Shown one piece after another: positions 11,399-21,003 of a DNA stretch of 64,000 nt. The notes beneath the pieces were generated by a model. It searched no databases, was not told the origin of the DNA, and saw only the letters and a list, made by a program, of their open reading frames with translations. Within the stretch, counting starts at the first letter, position 1. Each line of letters starts with the position of its first letter. Origin of the DNA: Diadophis punctatus similis. Its lineage: Eukaryota > Chordata > Lepidosauria > Squamata > Dipsadidae. The DNA lies in NCBI GenBank assembly GCA_023053685.1, contig JALIGW010000016.1, positions 15,739,973-15,803,972 of the forward strand, read 5' to 3'. Both the position numbers and the translations under genes were made by a program.

Positions 11399-11744
11399 AG
11401 GTAGTCCTTGACTTAAAACAGTTCGTTTAGTGACCATTCAAAGTTACAAAGTGAAAAAAGTGACTTATGACGTTTTTCACACTTATGACATTTGGATGTT
11501 TGACAACTGGTTCATATTTATGACGGTTGCAGTATCCTGTGGGGTCGTGGGATCCCCTTTTGCAACCCCTTGACAAGCAAAGTCAATGGGAAACCAGAGT
11601 CACTTCACAACCATGTTACTAACTTAAGAACTGCAGTTAACAAATGTGGCAAGAAAAGTCGTAAAATGGGGCCAAACTCACAATAAATGTCTCACTTAGC
11701 AACATAAATTTTGGGCTCAATTAATAGTAAGTTGAGGACTACCT
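11399..11744 (+). mobile_element. Tigger/pogo-like MITE, nearly full length
   Basis: It starts TAGGTAGTCCTTGACTT and ends AGTTGAGGACTACCT. The interior has TGACGGTTGCAG and GACAAGCAAAGTCAATGGG. It serves here as a reference copy of the family. Confidence 0.85.
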
Positions 11745-12206
11745 CAATTTGTGCTAATCTGATTCAGGCCCTTCCTGAAAAACAAATCCATGGATTTGAC
11801 AGCCAAAGTACAATAGTGCTCTTATTTTTTTTAAGCCTATCAAGATAGTGAAAGAATCATCCAACATACTCCTAGCAATCTTTCTCCCTTTGTTTTTTTT
11901 TTCATGCAGACATACTTACATGGGAAGTTGTTTTTTTAAAAAAATTATTTATTGTTTAATTAACACCATTGCTCCTGAAAATATATTTTCAATCCTCCTG
12001 GACATGTTTTATAGGATTTCATTAGCGCCGGGTAAAACAAGCAATGACGCTTTGCCATGTGCTTTGATTGCAGGACCCGGTCTTGTAAATCGGAAATGCA
12101 AATGTTTGTCAGCTTGCGTGAAATAATATGTCAGCAGATGCAAGAGCTCACACAATGCTTTTGGGAAGCTTATCACTGTACCATTTTTTATTTCTTCCTC
12201 CATATC
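11745..12206. other. unannotated, possibly single-copy
   Basis: No repeat family seen. 12000-12130 (GCTTTGATTGCAGGACC and following) is non-repetitive and moderately GC. No convincing exon. Confidence 0.45.
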
Positions 12207-12214
12207 TCTTAGAA

Positions 12215-12654
12215 CAGTGGTTCTCAACCTTCCGCGACCCTTTAATACAGTTCCTCATGTTGTGGTGACCCCCAACCATAAAATAATAAAATTATTAGGA
12301 AACTCAAGGATGGGTTCTAACTTACCTTGCTGCCCAGTTCACTTCCTCCTGCGCTGCGTGGCCGTGCCTTGTGCCGAAAATGTTTTTTAAAAATTGCAAC
12401 AAAAAAAGCCGAAAACAAGATGGCGACGCATACGCAGTGCCGGAAATTCAGCTTCTGCGCATGCTCAGAAGTTCCCATGGTACAGATTTTTTTTTGCAGT
12501 AGTCTATTTGCATGTGGGTGGACCCGCCTGGAGAAGAGTGGTGTCTCGGTTCCTAAGACCATCGGAAATCTGTTTTCCGATGGTCTTAGGCAACCCCTGT
12601 GAAAGGATCGTTCGACCCCCAAATGGGTCGCGACCCACAGGTTGAGAACCGCTG
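12215..12654. mobile_element. SPIN-family hAT element with exact target duplication
   Basis: The left end is CAGTGGTTCTCAACCTTCCG and the right end is GGTTGAGAACCGCTG. The right half carries CCTAAGACCATCGGAAA...TTTCCGATGGTCTTAGG and GTCGTTCGACC-like sequence typical of SPIN as I know it. TCTTAGAA flanks both sides (12207-12214, 12655-12662). The interior 12310-12480 differs from the SPIN ends, so the copy may be chimeric. SPIN is known for horizontal transfer among tetrapods including squamates. Confidence 0.88.
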
Positions 12655-12992
12655 TCTTAGAACATATTATATTATTATTAGCATGGTTACAGTAGCCAGG
12701 AGACCACAATGCTATTGCATAGTGGTAGTTTGGCTTGCCAAGGTATCAGGCCTGTTATGGGAAACTCTTACACACTTCCCAAGGTGCGCCAGGAGGGTAA
12801 GCTAGTTTCCCACCGGAGAAAAAGATGCGCAGCTCTTCCTGCAGGATCCCCCAAAGGCTTCCCCTTCCTGGAGCTGCCTCGCAAGTGGGCGCCAAAACCG
12901 GGAAAATTCAGAGCCATCAGGAATCTGACTGCCTGCAAAGAGCACAGCTCGTCTCCCCACCGAAGTGGTACCTATTTATCTACTTAATAAAC

Positions 12993-13224
12993 AGAGCCGA
13001 GGTGGTGCAGCGGTTAGAGGCAGGTACTGCAGGTCACTTTAGCTGACACTGATCCGCAGGTCAGTGGTTCAAATCTCACCGGCTCAAGGTTGACTCAGCC
13101 TTCCATTCTTCCGAGGTGGGTAAAATGAGGACCCAGATTGTTGGGGGCAATATAAATATACAGTGCTTACTGGTGTAAACCGCTTAGAGAGTGCTTGCAC
13201 TGTGAGGCGGTATATAAATCTCAT

Positions 13225-13291
<67 letters not shown>

Positions 13292-13318
13292 ATAAATAAA
13301 TAAATAAATAAATAAATA
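12993..13318 (+). mobile_element. tRNA-derived SINE with MIR/L2-like tail
   Basis: Head GAGCCGAGGTGGTGCAGCGG, B box GTTCAAATCTC, then a core and TAAACCGCTTAGAGAGTGCT end, followed by (TAAC)n and (TAAA)n tails of about 100 bp. The long regular tail suggests a fairly recent insertion. Confidence 0.92.
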
Positions 13319-13360
13319 CTTGCATAGAACAAGCTTTCGAACTGCAAGGTGGGCAGACAC

Positions 13361-13686
13361 TGTGACGGAAGCGAAATTTATCTCACAAAGGAGAAATAGA
13401 TCTTTTCCCGGACATCAGGCATTAGAAAAGAAACCGCAGTTTAAAAGTCTAAGTAAAAATATTTATTTCGGTACAAAACAATAAATCCTCATTAATCTAC
13501 ATCTCTGATATAAAAATAGGTGTTGCTTCAATGGAATCCAGGAACAGAAGGAATGAACGGAGAAAGGAATGTGCACATGCGTACAAGAACATATCAATCA
13601 CGTGCTCAGGAATAAACCATTATAATGAATAGGGATGCATCTCCCTGCATATACATATAACAGGCAATATAAATCACTGCGTGACA
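13361..13686 (-). mobile_element. solo LTR, 326 bp
   Basis: It begins TGTGACGGAAGCG and ends CACTGCGTGACA. The layout matches the LTR at 4297-4642: ends alike (..ATCGTGGCA / ..CTGCGTGACA) and AAATATTTATTTC near the left end. The duplication is unclear (CAC on both sides). Minus orientation is inferred from AATAAATATT on that strand. Confidence 0.65.
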
Positions 13687-13834
13687 CACTGAGGCAGGTA
13701 ATGGGAGCTCACCCCGTCACGCAGAGCTAGGGCTTGAACAGCCGGACTGAGACCATCTTTAGCATCATTAAGCTGCTGAGCCAACACTCCTCTCATCTTA
13801 GTATATCACATATCATTCATTCTACCCATACTTA

Positions 13835-13990
13835 AGCAGTCCCCAATCTTTTTGGCACCAGGGTTTGGTTTTGAGGAAGACAATTTTTCCATGGACCAGG
13901 GGAAGGAGAATAGATCTCACACATGTGCAATTTTGCTCAAGGTGAACTGGATTTAGAAGTCTTGTGGGCGTGAAGGGATTCGAGACTGAT
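13835..13990 (+). mobile_element. MER1-like hAT, 5' fragment
   Basis: CAGTCCCCAATCTTTTTGGC, then GACAATTTTTCCATGGACCA, matches the start of mammalian MER1/Charlie elements as I remember them. The 3' half is absent. Confidence 0.65.
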
Positions 13991-14030
13991 GACACATTTG
14001 ACCCCTCCCTCGAGCTAAGCCTGGACATCT

Positions 14031-14064
14031 TTTACAACCGATCTTAAATTGAGGGCTACCTGTA
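14031..14064 (+). mobile_element. Tigger/pogo-like MITE, terminal remnant
   Basis: TTTTACAACCGATCTTAAAT followed by TGAGGGCTACCTGTA, the 3' terminal repeat only. Confidence 0.6.
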
Positions 14065-14489
14065 CCAAGAATAGGACAACTAAAGCAAACTGTATTTGAA
14101 TAGCAAAACAAAAACAAAAACCTTGGAACACAGGAAGTGTTCAACCACACATACCGTCCATATCACATTGCAAACTCGAGTCCTTGGGAAATGCAATTCT
14201 ATTGCAATTGCTTTCCTTCCTCCATTAGAAGCCCTATTCTACCCATTCACAATTAGTGCCTCTTCAAACAACCATTCTTATTTTTTTTTACTATTCATTC
14301 ATACATACCCATCACCTGGCTTCATTTTAGGGATAAACACGTTACACCGAAAAATCAAGCTAAAGAAATTAAAGGCATTAGATAAAGAAATGCTTTATAG
14401 TTTAATACATTTTATAGCCCTATTCATTATATTTCTCGATACCTTTCTTACATGAAACATGCATCCCTTCAAATGCTATCTTTGCCTTA
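14065..14489. other. unannotated, AT-rich
   Basis: No repeat family or gene recognised. One chance frame of 119 codons without known motifs. Confidence 0.45.
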
Positions 14490-14975
14490 AGAGTTAGCAA
14501 GCATTGGTTGGCGAGAGAAAATGCTGTCAACATGGCCCGATATTGAGTTCGATCCTAGGTAGAGGCAGATGTAAGGGTCTCCTGCTTGGGCATGGGGTTG
14601 GACTAGATCAGTGGTCCCCAACCTTTTTATTGCCGTGGACCGGTCGTTTGATAATTTTTCCGCGGCCCACTGGGGGGGGGGTTTGCGGCGTCGCGTTGAT
14701 TTCAATACTGATGAGCCGCGCACAGAAGCCCCGCCCCCACGCTGATCAGCTGGGCCGGGGCACGTCGGCAGACGCAGAAGTCCCGTCCCTGCGCTTATTA
14801 TCGGGACTCGCAGGACTCGCAAAAGTCGCAGGACCCGCCGCCGCCGCTGCACAGAAGACGCAGTAGCAGGGCGGCCCGGTACCATTTGTTCTGCGGACCG
14901 GTACCGAGCCGCGGACTGGGAGTTGGGTACCACTGGACTAGATGACCTGCCAGGTCCCTTCCAACTCTGTTAATC
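14490..14975 (+). mobile_element. tRNA-derived SINE with CR1 tail, split by a hAT
   Basis: GAGTTCGATCCTAGG (B-box like), GTAGAGGCAGATGTAAGGGT, then GGGTTGGACTAGAT and, beyond the hAT, GACCTGCCAGGTCCCTTCC. The 3' end is that of CR1, so CR1 machinery probably moved it. A cleaner copy is at 19686-19832 on the minus strand. Confidence 0.75.
14609..14935 (+). mobile_element. hAT-like element (CAGTGGTCCCCAACC family), exact target duplication
   Basis: It runs from CAGTGGTCCCCAACCTTTTT to GGAGTTGGGTACCACTG. GACTAGAT flanks both sides (14601-14608, 14936-14943). The interior is GC-rich. The end sequence is related to that of MER1-like elements. Confidence 0.9.
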
Positions 14976-15189
14976 TGATGATGTGTGCAATGGGATGGTT
15001 ATCGCCTTACCTATCCACTATAATTGGGAAGAGAGGTCTCTCTTCAGGTCCCTCGTCTGAGAATATGCTAAAATCAGGGAACTGAAATCAGGCCTTCTGA
15101 TCTCCTCTAGAAAAGTTAGATTAAGTTACACCCAACCAGTTTGGAATTCAAGGACATCAAAACCTGGTTGTTCCTGGAAGATTTGGGGA

Positions 15190-15415
15190 TTTGTGACTGT
15201 TTATGAATGGTGTGAAGACCCTCGCCCCCCACTCAGAAGGTTGAGAGTTCAATCCTAGATGTTTCTCTTTCCTAGGGGACAAAGAAAAAATATCTGCTGT
15301 GAACTCCATGAGGTGTCAGGAAGGGCATCCGGCCAGTAAATGCTCAGCTCCATCCAGTCACCGGACTCTACCTTGAATTAAGGGGTTACAGTGTCATAAA
15401 AAGGGAGTTAACATT
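15190..15415 (+). mobile_element. SINE with BovB/RTE-like tail
   Basis: GAGAGTTCAATCCTAG resembles a B box. The 3' part CAGGAAGGGCATCCGGCCAG is the RTE/BovB end known from squamate SINEs. Boundaries are approximate. Confidence 0.6.
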
Positions 15416-15553
15416 GTGACTGTTTATACTGACAGAATGTTTTCTTGCAGCATCAGGAATTTGAATACCATGCATATAGTTGGTTGCACAATCAGCCAGA
15501 TGGTTTAGAACTGGATTTGACATTTTTGGCCACCTATTGAGTTTTACTGTGTT

Positions 15554-15775
15554 ACAGTTCTTGTTATAGTTATTAATATTTAAAATGCATTGTTTTAACC
15601 TTTGTTACAAAGGTGAAGACTCTGGCTCAAGAGATGACTATGATTGAAAGAGTCTGTAAGCCTACATAATGTTATTATAGTTATTAATACTTAATGTACA
15701 TTGTTTTAATCTTAGTTACAAATGTGGAGCGTCAGCTATGATTGAAACAGTCTGTAGGTTTACATAATAAATGTC
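15554..15775. repeat. imperfect tandem duplication, about 115 bp x 2
   Basis: TTATAGTTATTAAT...ATTGTTTTAA...GTTACAAA...CTATGATTGAAA...GTCTGTA...TACATAAT occurs twice in order (about 15556-15670 and 15671-15772) with substitutions and small deletions. Not assigned to a family. Confidence 0.8.
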
Positions 15776-15793
15776 CAAATAGAAATATGTTAT

Positions 15794-16018
15794 GAGCCAT
15801 GGTGGCGCAGTGATTAGAATGCAGTATTGCAGGCTGAATCTACTCACTGCCAGTAGTTCGATCCTGACCATCTCAAAGTTGATTCAGCCTTCCATCCTTC
15901 CGAGGTGGGTAAAATGAGGACCCAGATTGTTGGGGGCAATAGGCTGACTCTGTAAACCGCATAGAGAGGGCTGTAAAGCATTGTGAAGCAGTATATAAGT
16001 CTAAGTGCTTTTGCTATA
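15794..16018 (+). mobile_element. tRNA-derived SINE with MIR/L2-like tail
   Basis: GAGCCATGGTGGCGCAGTGA head, AGTTCGATCCTG B box, AAAATGAGGACCCAGATTG core and a CAGTATATAAGTCTAAGTGC tail. Complete, without an AAAT array. Confidence 0.9.
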
Positions 16019-16134
16019 TTTGTCACCGTGCCATAAGGAAACCAAAACCAGTTTTAGTCCACATGGTCTCACTCTAGTCAATGCAAGCTAGATCTGTCAT
16101 CTAATGGCAGTTGCCCAAATTTCATCTACTAGGA

Positions 16135-16467
16135 CCAGTGGGGAAAAGCTCCTGGTTCGGGCGGGCCGGTCAGTCGTTGTAGAGCCAATAGCGATCGCAG
16201 CGCTAGGCTTCCCCCACCCGCCTGGACACCGCCATTTGGGTTCTTTTACCCTCTGCGCATGCGCAGAACGCTGGGACAGTGGTTCTCAACCTGTGGTCTG
16301 CAGACTCCTGGGGGACCGGGATGTCGTCACAGGAGGTTCCGCGAAATCTTGAAGAAATGTTATGATTTAAATCTTAAGTTCAGTCTTGGGGTTTCTGTGG
16401 CCACGATCCACGACCATAAAAGATATATAAAGGGGGTCCACGGTGAAGAAAAGGTTGAGAACCACTG
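16135..16467. mobile_element. composite hAT element
   Basis: The left end CCAGTGGGGAAAAGCTCCTG resembles the end of the 9705-9960 family. The right end GGTTGAGAACCACTG is of SPIN type, and a second internal CAGTGGTTCTCAACC start lies at about 16275. TACTAGGA (16127-16134) and AACTAGGA (16468-16475) suggest that the outermost ends form one insertion. TGCGCATGCGCA is at 16254-16265. Confidence 0.65.
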
Positions 16468-16529
16468 AACTAGGAGAAATATATGGTACCCTGTCACACT
16501 TAAGACGTGTCTAAGGAAGCAAAGTACAA

Positions 16530-16620
16530 CGACCACAATTGGCTCTGGCAACTCAGTTGCTAAACAAAGCAATTGCTAAGTGAACATAATGTGACCATAA
16601 CTGTGCTTACAATTTTACTA
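16530..16620. mobile_element. Tigger/pogo-like remnant
   Basis: CACAATTGGCTCTGG, then TTGCTAAACAAAGCAATTGC and TTGCTAAGTGAAC. Family words without ends. Confidence 0.45.
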
Positions 16621-16689
16621 CCGTTTTCTTTTGCTTCTGAACTGGGGCTGTTTTGTTGTCTCTCTCTTTTAGGACATCTTTTTTTTAAT

Positions 16690-17105
16690 TAATGTATTTA
16701 TTTATTTATTTGTTTGTTTGTTTGTTTATTTATTTTTGTCAACAAGTGCAAGGAAACAGAACACATGAAAAAATGGCTCAAATAAATGGATATAAAGCAA
16801 AACATAGCTATAAACACATAAACCGAGTACATACAAATGGGTACAGTAGGACAGGGACGGTAGACATGTTGGTGCGCTTATGCACGCCCCCTTAGGGACC
16901 TCTTAAGAAATGTGTAAGGTCCACAGTAGACAGTTTAAGGTAAAAGGTATGGGGGTTAGAGAAACTAACAACTGGATCAGATAAAGTGTTCCAGACATTT
17001 ACTACTCTATTGCAGAAGTCGTATTTTCTGCAATCAAGATTAGAGCGGAATACATCTAGTTTGTATCTATTGATAGCCATCTTGGTAGGTGTGAGGTAAA
17101 TAAGC
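16690..17105 (-). mobile_element. CR1/L3-group LINE 3' end
   Basis: A TTTA/TTTG tail on the left, then TTGGTGCGCTTATGCACGCC and GTCGTATTTTCTGCAATCAA. The minus-strand frame 16892-17224 encodes 'NRYKLDVFRSNLDCRKYDFC' and 'NVWNTLSD', the C-terminal LINE block shared with 61690-62215. Confidence 0.85.
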
Positions 17106-17169
17106 GAGTGAGGTAAAAAAGCAAGTAAAAATAAGAACAGAAAAATGTTGTAAATGCGAGGGCATTGCC

Positions 17170-17252
17170 AAGTTGTTGGTTTTTTTCTTAAAGTACCATT
17201 GTAACTTTGAAAGTCACTAAACAAGGCAGTGGCTAAGCGAGGACTACTGTAC
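17170..17252 (-). mobile_element. Tigger/pogo-like terminal remnant
   Basis: CCATTGTAACTTTGAAAGTC through AGCGAGGACTACTGTA matches the terminal 60-80 bp of the family. Confidence 0.55.
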
Positions 17253-17571
17253 GCAAAAGGTACAGAATAAACAAGACAGTACTATTCTTTTCTCACTAGC
17301 TCCTGCTTCAGAGAAAGACGGATTCTGTAATGAAAAAAGGAGATGGACCGTACAACCAGTTTCTTGGTTATGCTCCTAGGTAACATAAAGGCTATTTTTA
17401 GTGACAAATGGGTAGTTTCCAGGTTGTTTTTTTTAACAGCAACTGCTTTGGGAAATACATGAAAGAGAAAAAGGGAAACTGGAATTACGCTAGTCGCTCA
17501 ATTTACTTTCCCCCATGGAGATTTAAAATCAATCCAAACTGGTCAGCTGGCAAAGAGGTTCAAGAGTAGAG
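17253..17571. other. unannotated
   Basis: No repeat or gene recognised. Confidence 0.4.
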
Positions 17572-17822
17572 ATAGTCCTCCATGTACAACAACAATGGAG
17601 CCCAAAATTTAAGTGAGAAATTTGTTAAGCAGGTTTTGCCGCATTTTACGACTTTTCTTGTCACCTCTATTAAGCGAATCACTGCCGTTAGTAACACGGT
17701 TGTTAAGTGAATCTGGTTTCCCCATTAACTTTGCTTGTCAGAAGTTCGCAAAAGGGGATCACGTGACCCAGGGACACTGGCATCCGTCATAAAGGTTGTG
17801 TCAGGCATCCGAATGTAAATCA
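17572..17822 (-). mobile_element. Tigger/pogo-like MITE, partial
   Basis: GATAGTCCTCCATGTACAAC start, ATTTTACGACTTTTCTTG, AACTTTGCTTGTCAGAAG, GGACACTGGCATCCGTCATA. It stops near GAATGTAAATCATGGG without the second terminal repeat. Confidence 0.8.
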
Positions 17823-18807
17823 TGGGACACGCCCTCTAATGGCTTCCCTTATATAGGCAGCTTCTTACCCAGCTTCTTAAAGTGGCAGTAACCCTGCTGC
17901 CTCATCCCCATTGCATCAGCTTCCGGCTGCCTCCGCTTACAACCTCTCATCAGCTTACAGCTATTAAATCTACATACCCTGACACCAGCTTATACGTAAC
18001 AGCTGTCTGAAAATCCACATTTCAAATGCTTCTAGCTTCTTCAGCTGGCTCTTCACTTCTTCTGTCAGAGACCAACTCTCTACTCCGTAGAGCAGAATAG
18101 AAAAGACGCAACATCTGACAAGCCTGATTTTCAATCTTAGTAGGTGCTACCACCAAAAAAAAAGCAGCACCTTAAGTAACCTGCAGAAATGAGGAATTAA
18201 CCAACAGTTTCATCTGGGACAAACAAGCAGATCAATTCCAGTTGAAGGAGGTAGTCCTGAAGCTATTTTGATGCTATAATAGAATTCAGCAATATAAATT
18301 ACTTCCCAAATGTGAGTTAGTGTTATTTATAACTATATACATGCACATATGCTAATATAAAAGTCATGTAGATAGATGAGATCTTCCCTTTTCTTAAAAA
18401 AAGAAAAGTGACCTGATAAAGTAACACAATTCCCTGCTAAGCTTTTGCGGTGTCTGTTGCGTGTCCTTTCCGAGCTGTTCTTGCTTTGACGTTTGCACCG
18501 TCTTGATGTTCCAGGAGGAAACATCTCTGATCTAAGTACAGATTAATCATCTCAGCTCCTCTTCAAACTGGGCAGGCAGCTGTGAACAATCTCTCTTTTA
18601 AATTCCTCTAAGCTGCTACTACTATCCGCATGTGTTCTGATGAACAGCAAGAGAAAAAGAGCTGAATTGTAAGACGGAACACGTCAAGGACATGGGCTTG
18701 TGGACAGCATCCATATTGTGACATCACTCCCCCCCCCCCCGATGTCCGAAACAGCTTCCTCAAATGATTGCAAAATAGGATCCAATCTGGGTCGGTCATT
18801 GGGGCCA
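17823..18807. other. mostly unannotated; holds a small LINE coding scrap
   Basis: Apart from the BovB-like fragment at 18003-18145, no repeat or gene could be named. A C run is at 18729-18740. The segment 18160-18720 looks single-copy. Confidence 0.45.
18003..18145 (-). mobile_element. BovB/RTE-like LINE ORF2 fragment
   Basis: The minus strand translates to a block reading SLTEEVKSQLKKLEAFEMWIF, typical of the region after the reverse transcriptase in RTE-type LINEs. It is broken and has no ends. Confidence 0.6.
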
Positions 18808-18862
18808 CAGGTTTAGTCTTCAGAGCTTTCGGACTCGGTGCTGGAGCCCATCCTCATAGCTC
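18808..18862 (-). repeat. left arm of inverted repeat around an LTR
   Basis: GGTTTAGTCTTCAGAGCTTT through GCTGGAGCCCATCCT is the inverted partner of 19477-19516, with few mismatches. It contains the GGATG...CGAAAG word on the minus strand. Confidence 0.7.
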
Positions 18863-19403
18863 TGTCCCCACAAAGCACACAACCACACAAGCAGTTCGTA
18901 CACACTGATTTAATGAAACAAAGGTTACTAATAAAACATCTTAGATGTTGCACACCAATTTACAAACAAACTGTTATCAGCAAGCAACCAGCTATCAATT
19001 AAACTTCATTAATAGCTGGTATCAGTTCAAAGAGTTTGAAGACAATGATGAGCAATTGAGTCTGTTTATCTTACGGAGTTTCCAAGAGTTGGCAAAGTTC
19101 CTAGAAATTCATCCTTGATAATCCAAGCCAATGCAGAGAATGCCAAAACAAGATTCAGGGAACAAGCTATGATCAGACAGGTCTATTTTTCAAACGTTGT
19201 TCTCTGCAGCTTGTTAGCTGCAACTGATGACCTTAAATAGACTAGGGGAGTGACCAATTAGCCCCAAGTCTTACTCCCGAGTAGACCTCCTCTGGAGTAA
19301 ACCTTTCTGCCTCTTGGCAGCCCTGCGTGCTCTTGCATTCAGGAAAGGAGGTACTGAAGGTTCCAAAGGCCTAGGCTGCACAAGCTGCGGGCGGGCCAGA
19401 ACA
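18863..19403 (-). mobile_element. solo LTR, about 540 bp, minus strand
   Basis: Read on the minus strand it begins TGTTCTGGCCCGCCCGCAGC, like the 43962 LTR, has TCTATTTAAGG (TATA-like) after GCTAATTGGTCACTCCCC, and ends near GTGCTTTGTGGGGACA. It is a divergent member of the family at 30969, 43962 and 48812. The left boundary is approximate and no clean duplication was found. Confidence 0.65.
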
Positions 19404-19469
19404 GTCAATGGGAATTTCTCTCACACAAAATGTCGTTCTGGTGAGAATGTCACTCTGGTGAGAGAGAAG

Positions 19470-19560
19470 TTCCCTCAGGATGGGCTCCAGCACGAGTCCA
19501 AAAGCTCAGAAGACTAAACTTCTCGTCCCGGTGAACGACCCAGATTGGATGCTGCAACAT
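19470..19560 (+). repeat. right arm of inverted repeat; Penelope-like end sequence?
   Basis: AGGATGGGCTCCAGCACGAG, then AGCTCAGAAGACTAAAC and CTTCTCGTCCCGGTGAACGA. Together with 18808-18862 it brackets the LTR. A resemblance to Penelope-like element ends is recalled, not tested. Confidence 0.5.
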
Positions 19561-19685
19561 TATCCTGGGACCGGTTCATTTGCCTTCCTTTGTGTTACAA
19601 AATAATTCCAAATTGCAAATGGGCAGAATATTTTGATACATCCAAAGCCCTATTTTGTCAACCACAAGTGTTGTGGCCTACGAGA

Positions 19686-19832
19686 TGCAGATTAACAGAG
19701 TCGGAAGGGACCTTGCAGGTCATCTTGTCCAACTCCCTGCCCAAGCAGGAGACCCTTACATCTGCCTCTACCTAGGTTCGAACTCACAACCTCCTGATTG
19801 TGAGGCAAGAGCTCTACCTCTAGGCCACAGCA
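19686..19832 (-). mobile_element. tRNA-derived SINE with CR1 tail
   Basis: The minus strand reads CTGTGGCCTAGAGGTAGAGC (A-box region), TGAGTTCGAACCTAGG (B box), GTAGAGGCAGATGTAAGGGT, then the CR1 end GGTCCCTTCCGACTCTGTTA. A compact, complete SINE of about 147 bp. Confidence 0.8.
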
Positions 19833-19961
19833 GCTGGGTTAAATTGAGGATGTCAATCCCCTATTTTGGATTGAGGAAGTCCATTTTGTTATGTGATCCA
19901 TATTTTTATTTGTTGAGAATTTGATCAGCTGATATTAATAACAGACAGCCAGTCTGCTATA

Positions 19962-20372
19962 CCGGTAATCCTCAACTTACATCCATTTGTTTAATCACAA
20001 CTCAAAATTATGACGTTACTAGAAAAAGTGATTTACAAAGAGTCCTTGCACTTATGACCACTGTAGAGTCCTTGCAAATTGCGTGATTATGATCTAACTG
20101 CTTGGCAAGCATCACACATCTATCCCAGTCACAACACTCTGTGATCACAAATGGTTTTTGTGACCTTCCCAATCAGATCCCGGTAAGCAAAGTCAACGGA
20201 GAAGCTCAGCAGAGAAGGCTGCTGATGTCTTGCTTAAAGATTTGCAGTGTTTCACTTAACGACCACAGCAAAAAAAGTTGTAAGCCTGGGTGCAATCATG
20301 TGATGTCTCACCTAACAACAATACTTAATGATGCATTTCCCAGTCGCTGTTGTGGCTGTATGTCAAGGTTAT
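19962..20372 (+). mobile_element. Tigger/pogo-like MITE, divergent subfamily
   Basis: CGGTAATCCTCAACTTACAT start, then CTTGGCAAGCATCACAC, AAGCAAAGTCAACGGAG and TTCACTTAACGACCACAGC. The 3' terminal repeat is eroded. Confidence 0.7.
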
Positions 20373-20426
20373 ATATGCGCAGTAGCTGTAGTTTCCCAGA
20401 ACTAGAACTGGGAAACTCTACGTTTT

Positions 20427-20605
20427 AGTCCTGCTTTAGGCACAAATCCAACTGGGTGACCCTGAGCCAGTCACTCTCTCTCAGCCCTAGGAAGGAAGCA
20501 ATAGCAAACCACTTCTGAAAACCTTGCCAAGGAAACTGCAGGGACCAGTCCAGGTAATCACCAGGAGTCAATAGTAACTCAAATCCACATACCCATCCAC
20601 AAAAA
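20427..20605 (+). mobile_element. MIR-like SINE with BovB-like tail
   Basis: ACTGGGTGACCCTGAGCCAG followed by GCAAACCACTTCTGAAAACC, TTGCCAAGGAAACTGCAGGG and AGGAGTCAATAGTAACTC. The last part resembles the BovB 3' end. Confidence 0.6.
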
Positions 20606-21003
20606 AATTAAGAAAAACAAAAAAAATGCAGTGCCCCAATCCTTCAATCAACCCCATTACGGATTAGTGATGTCCCCAGTCACTGTATCAATGGCTAATT
20701 TCCAACAAGGGCCACCACAAACCACCTTAATTCTATTTTATTCAAGCCAAAAATTGTGGGTGAGCCCAGCCAACGTGTTTAAATCTCTCCGAGGATGGCA
20801 TTGAAGTGGAATTGGAGAAATTGCCTGGACGGGGGAGACAATTCAATCTGTTCAAGTTCAACGATCTCAGTAGAAAAATGAGCTAACTTCCTTCCTTCCT
20901 TCCACCGAAATCTGATGGAACTGAGAATTTCCAATGTCCTCTCATAATTTACAGCATCAAAATTTGTGTTGCAGTTCCTCAGCTATTTTACATTCCTATA
21001 AAG
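20606..21003. other. unannotated
   Basis: No repeat or gene recognised. Confidence 0.4.

Larger units (their letters stand above)
12955..13780 (-). mobile_element. BovB-mobilised SINE (Sauria-SINE type), doubly interrupted
   Basis: Pieces CCGAAGTGGTACCTATTTATCTACTT (12958 on), CTTTCGAACTGCAAGGTGGG (13333 on) and AATGGGAGCTCACCCCGTCA (13699 on) run colinearly as the minus strand of one SINE. A MIR-like SINE (12993-13318) and a solo LTR (13361-13686) split it. Confidence 0.7.

Noticed and set aside
15794..15880. tRNA gene candidates at SINE heads (also 12993, 40203, 53414)
   Set aside because: A and B boxes are present, but there is no cloverleaf with a plausible anticodon arm and each head is followed by a SINE body and tail.
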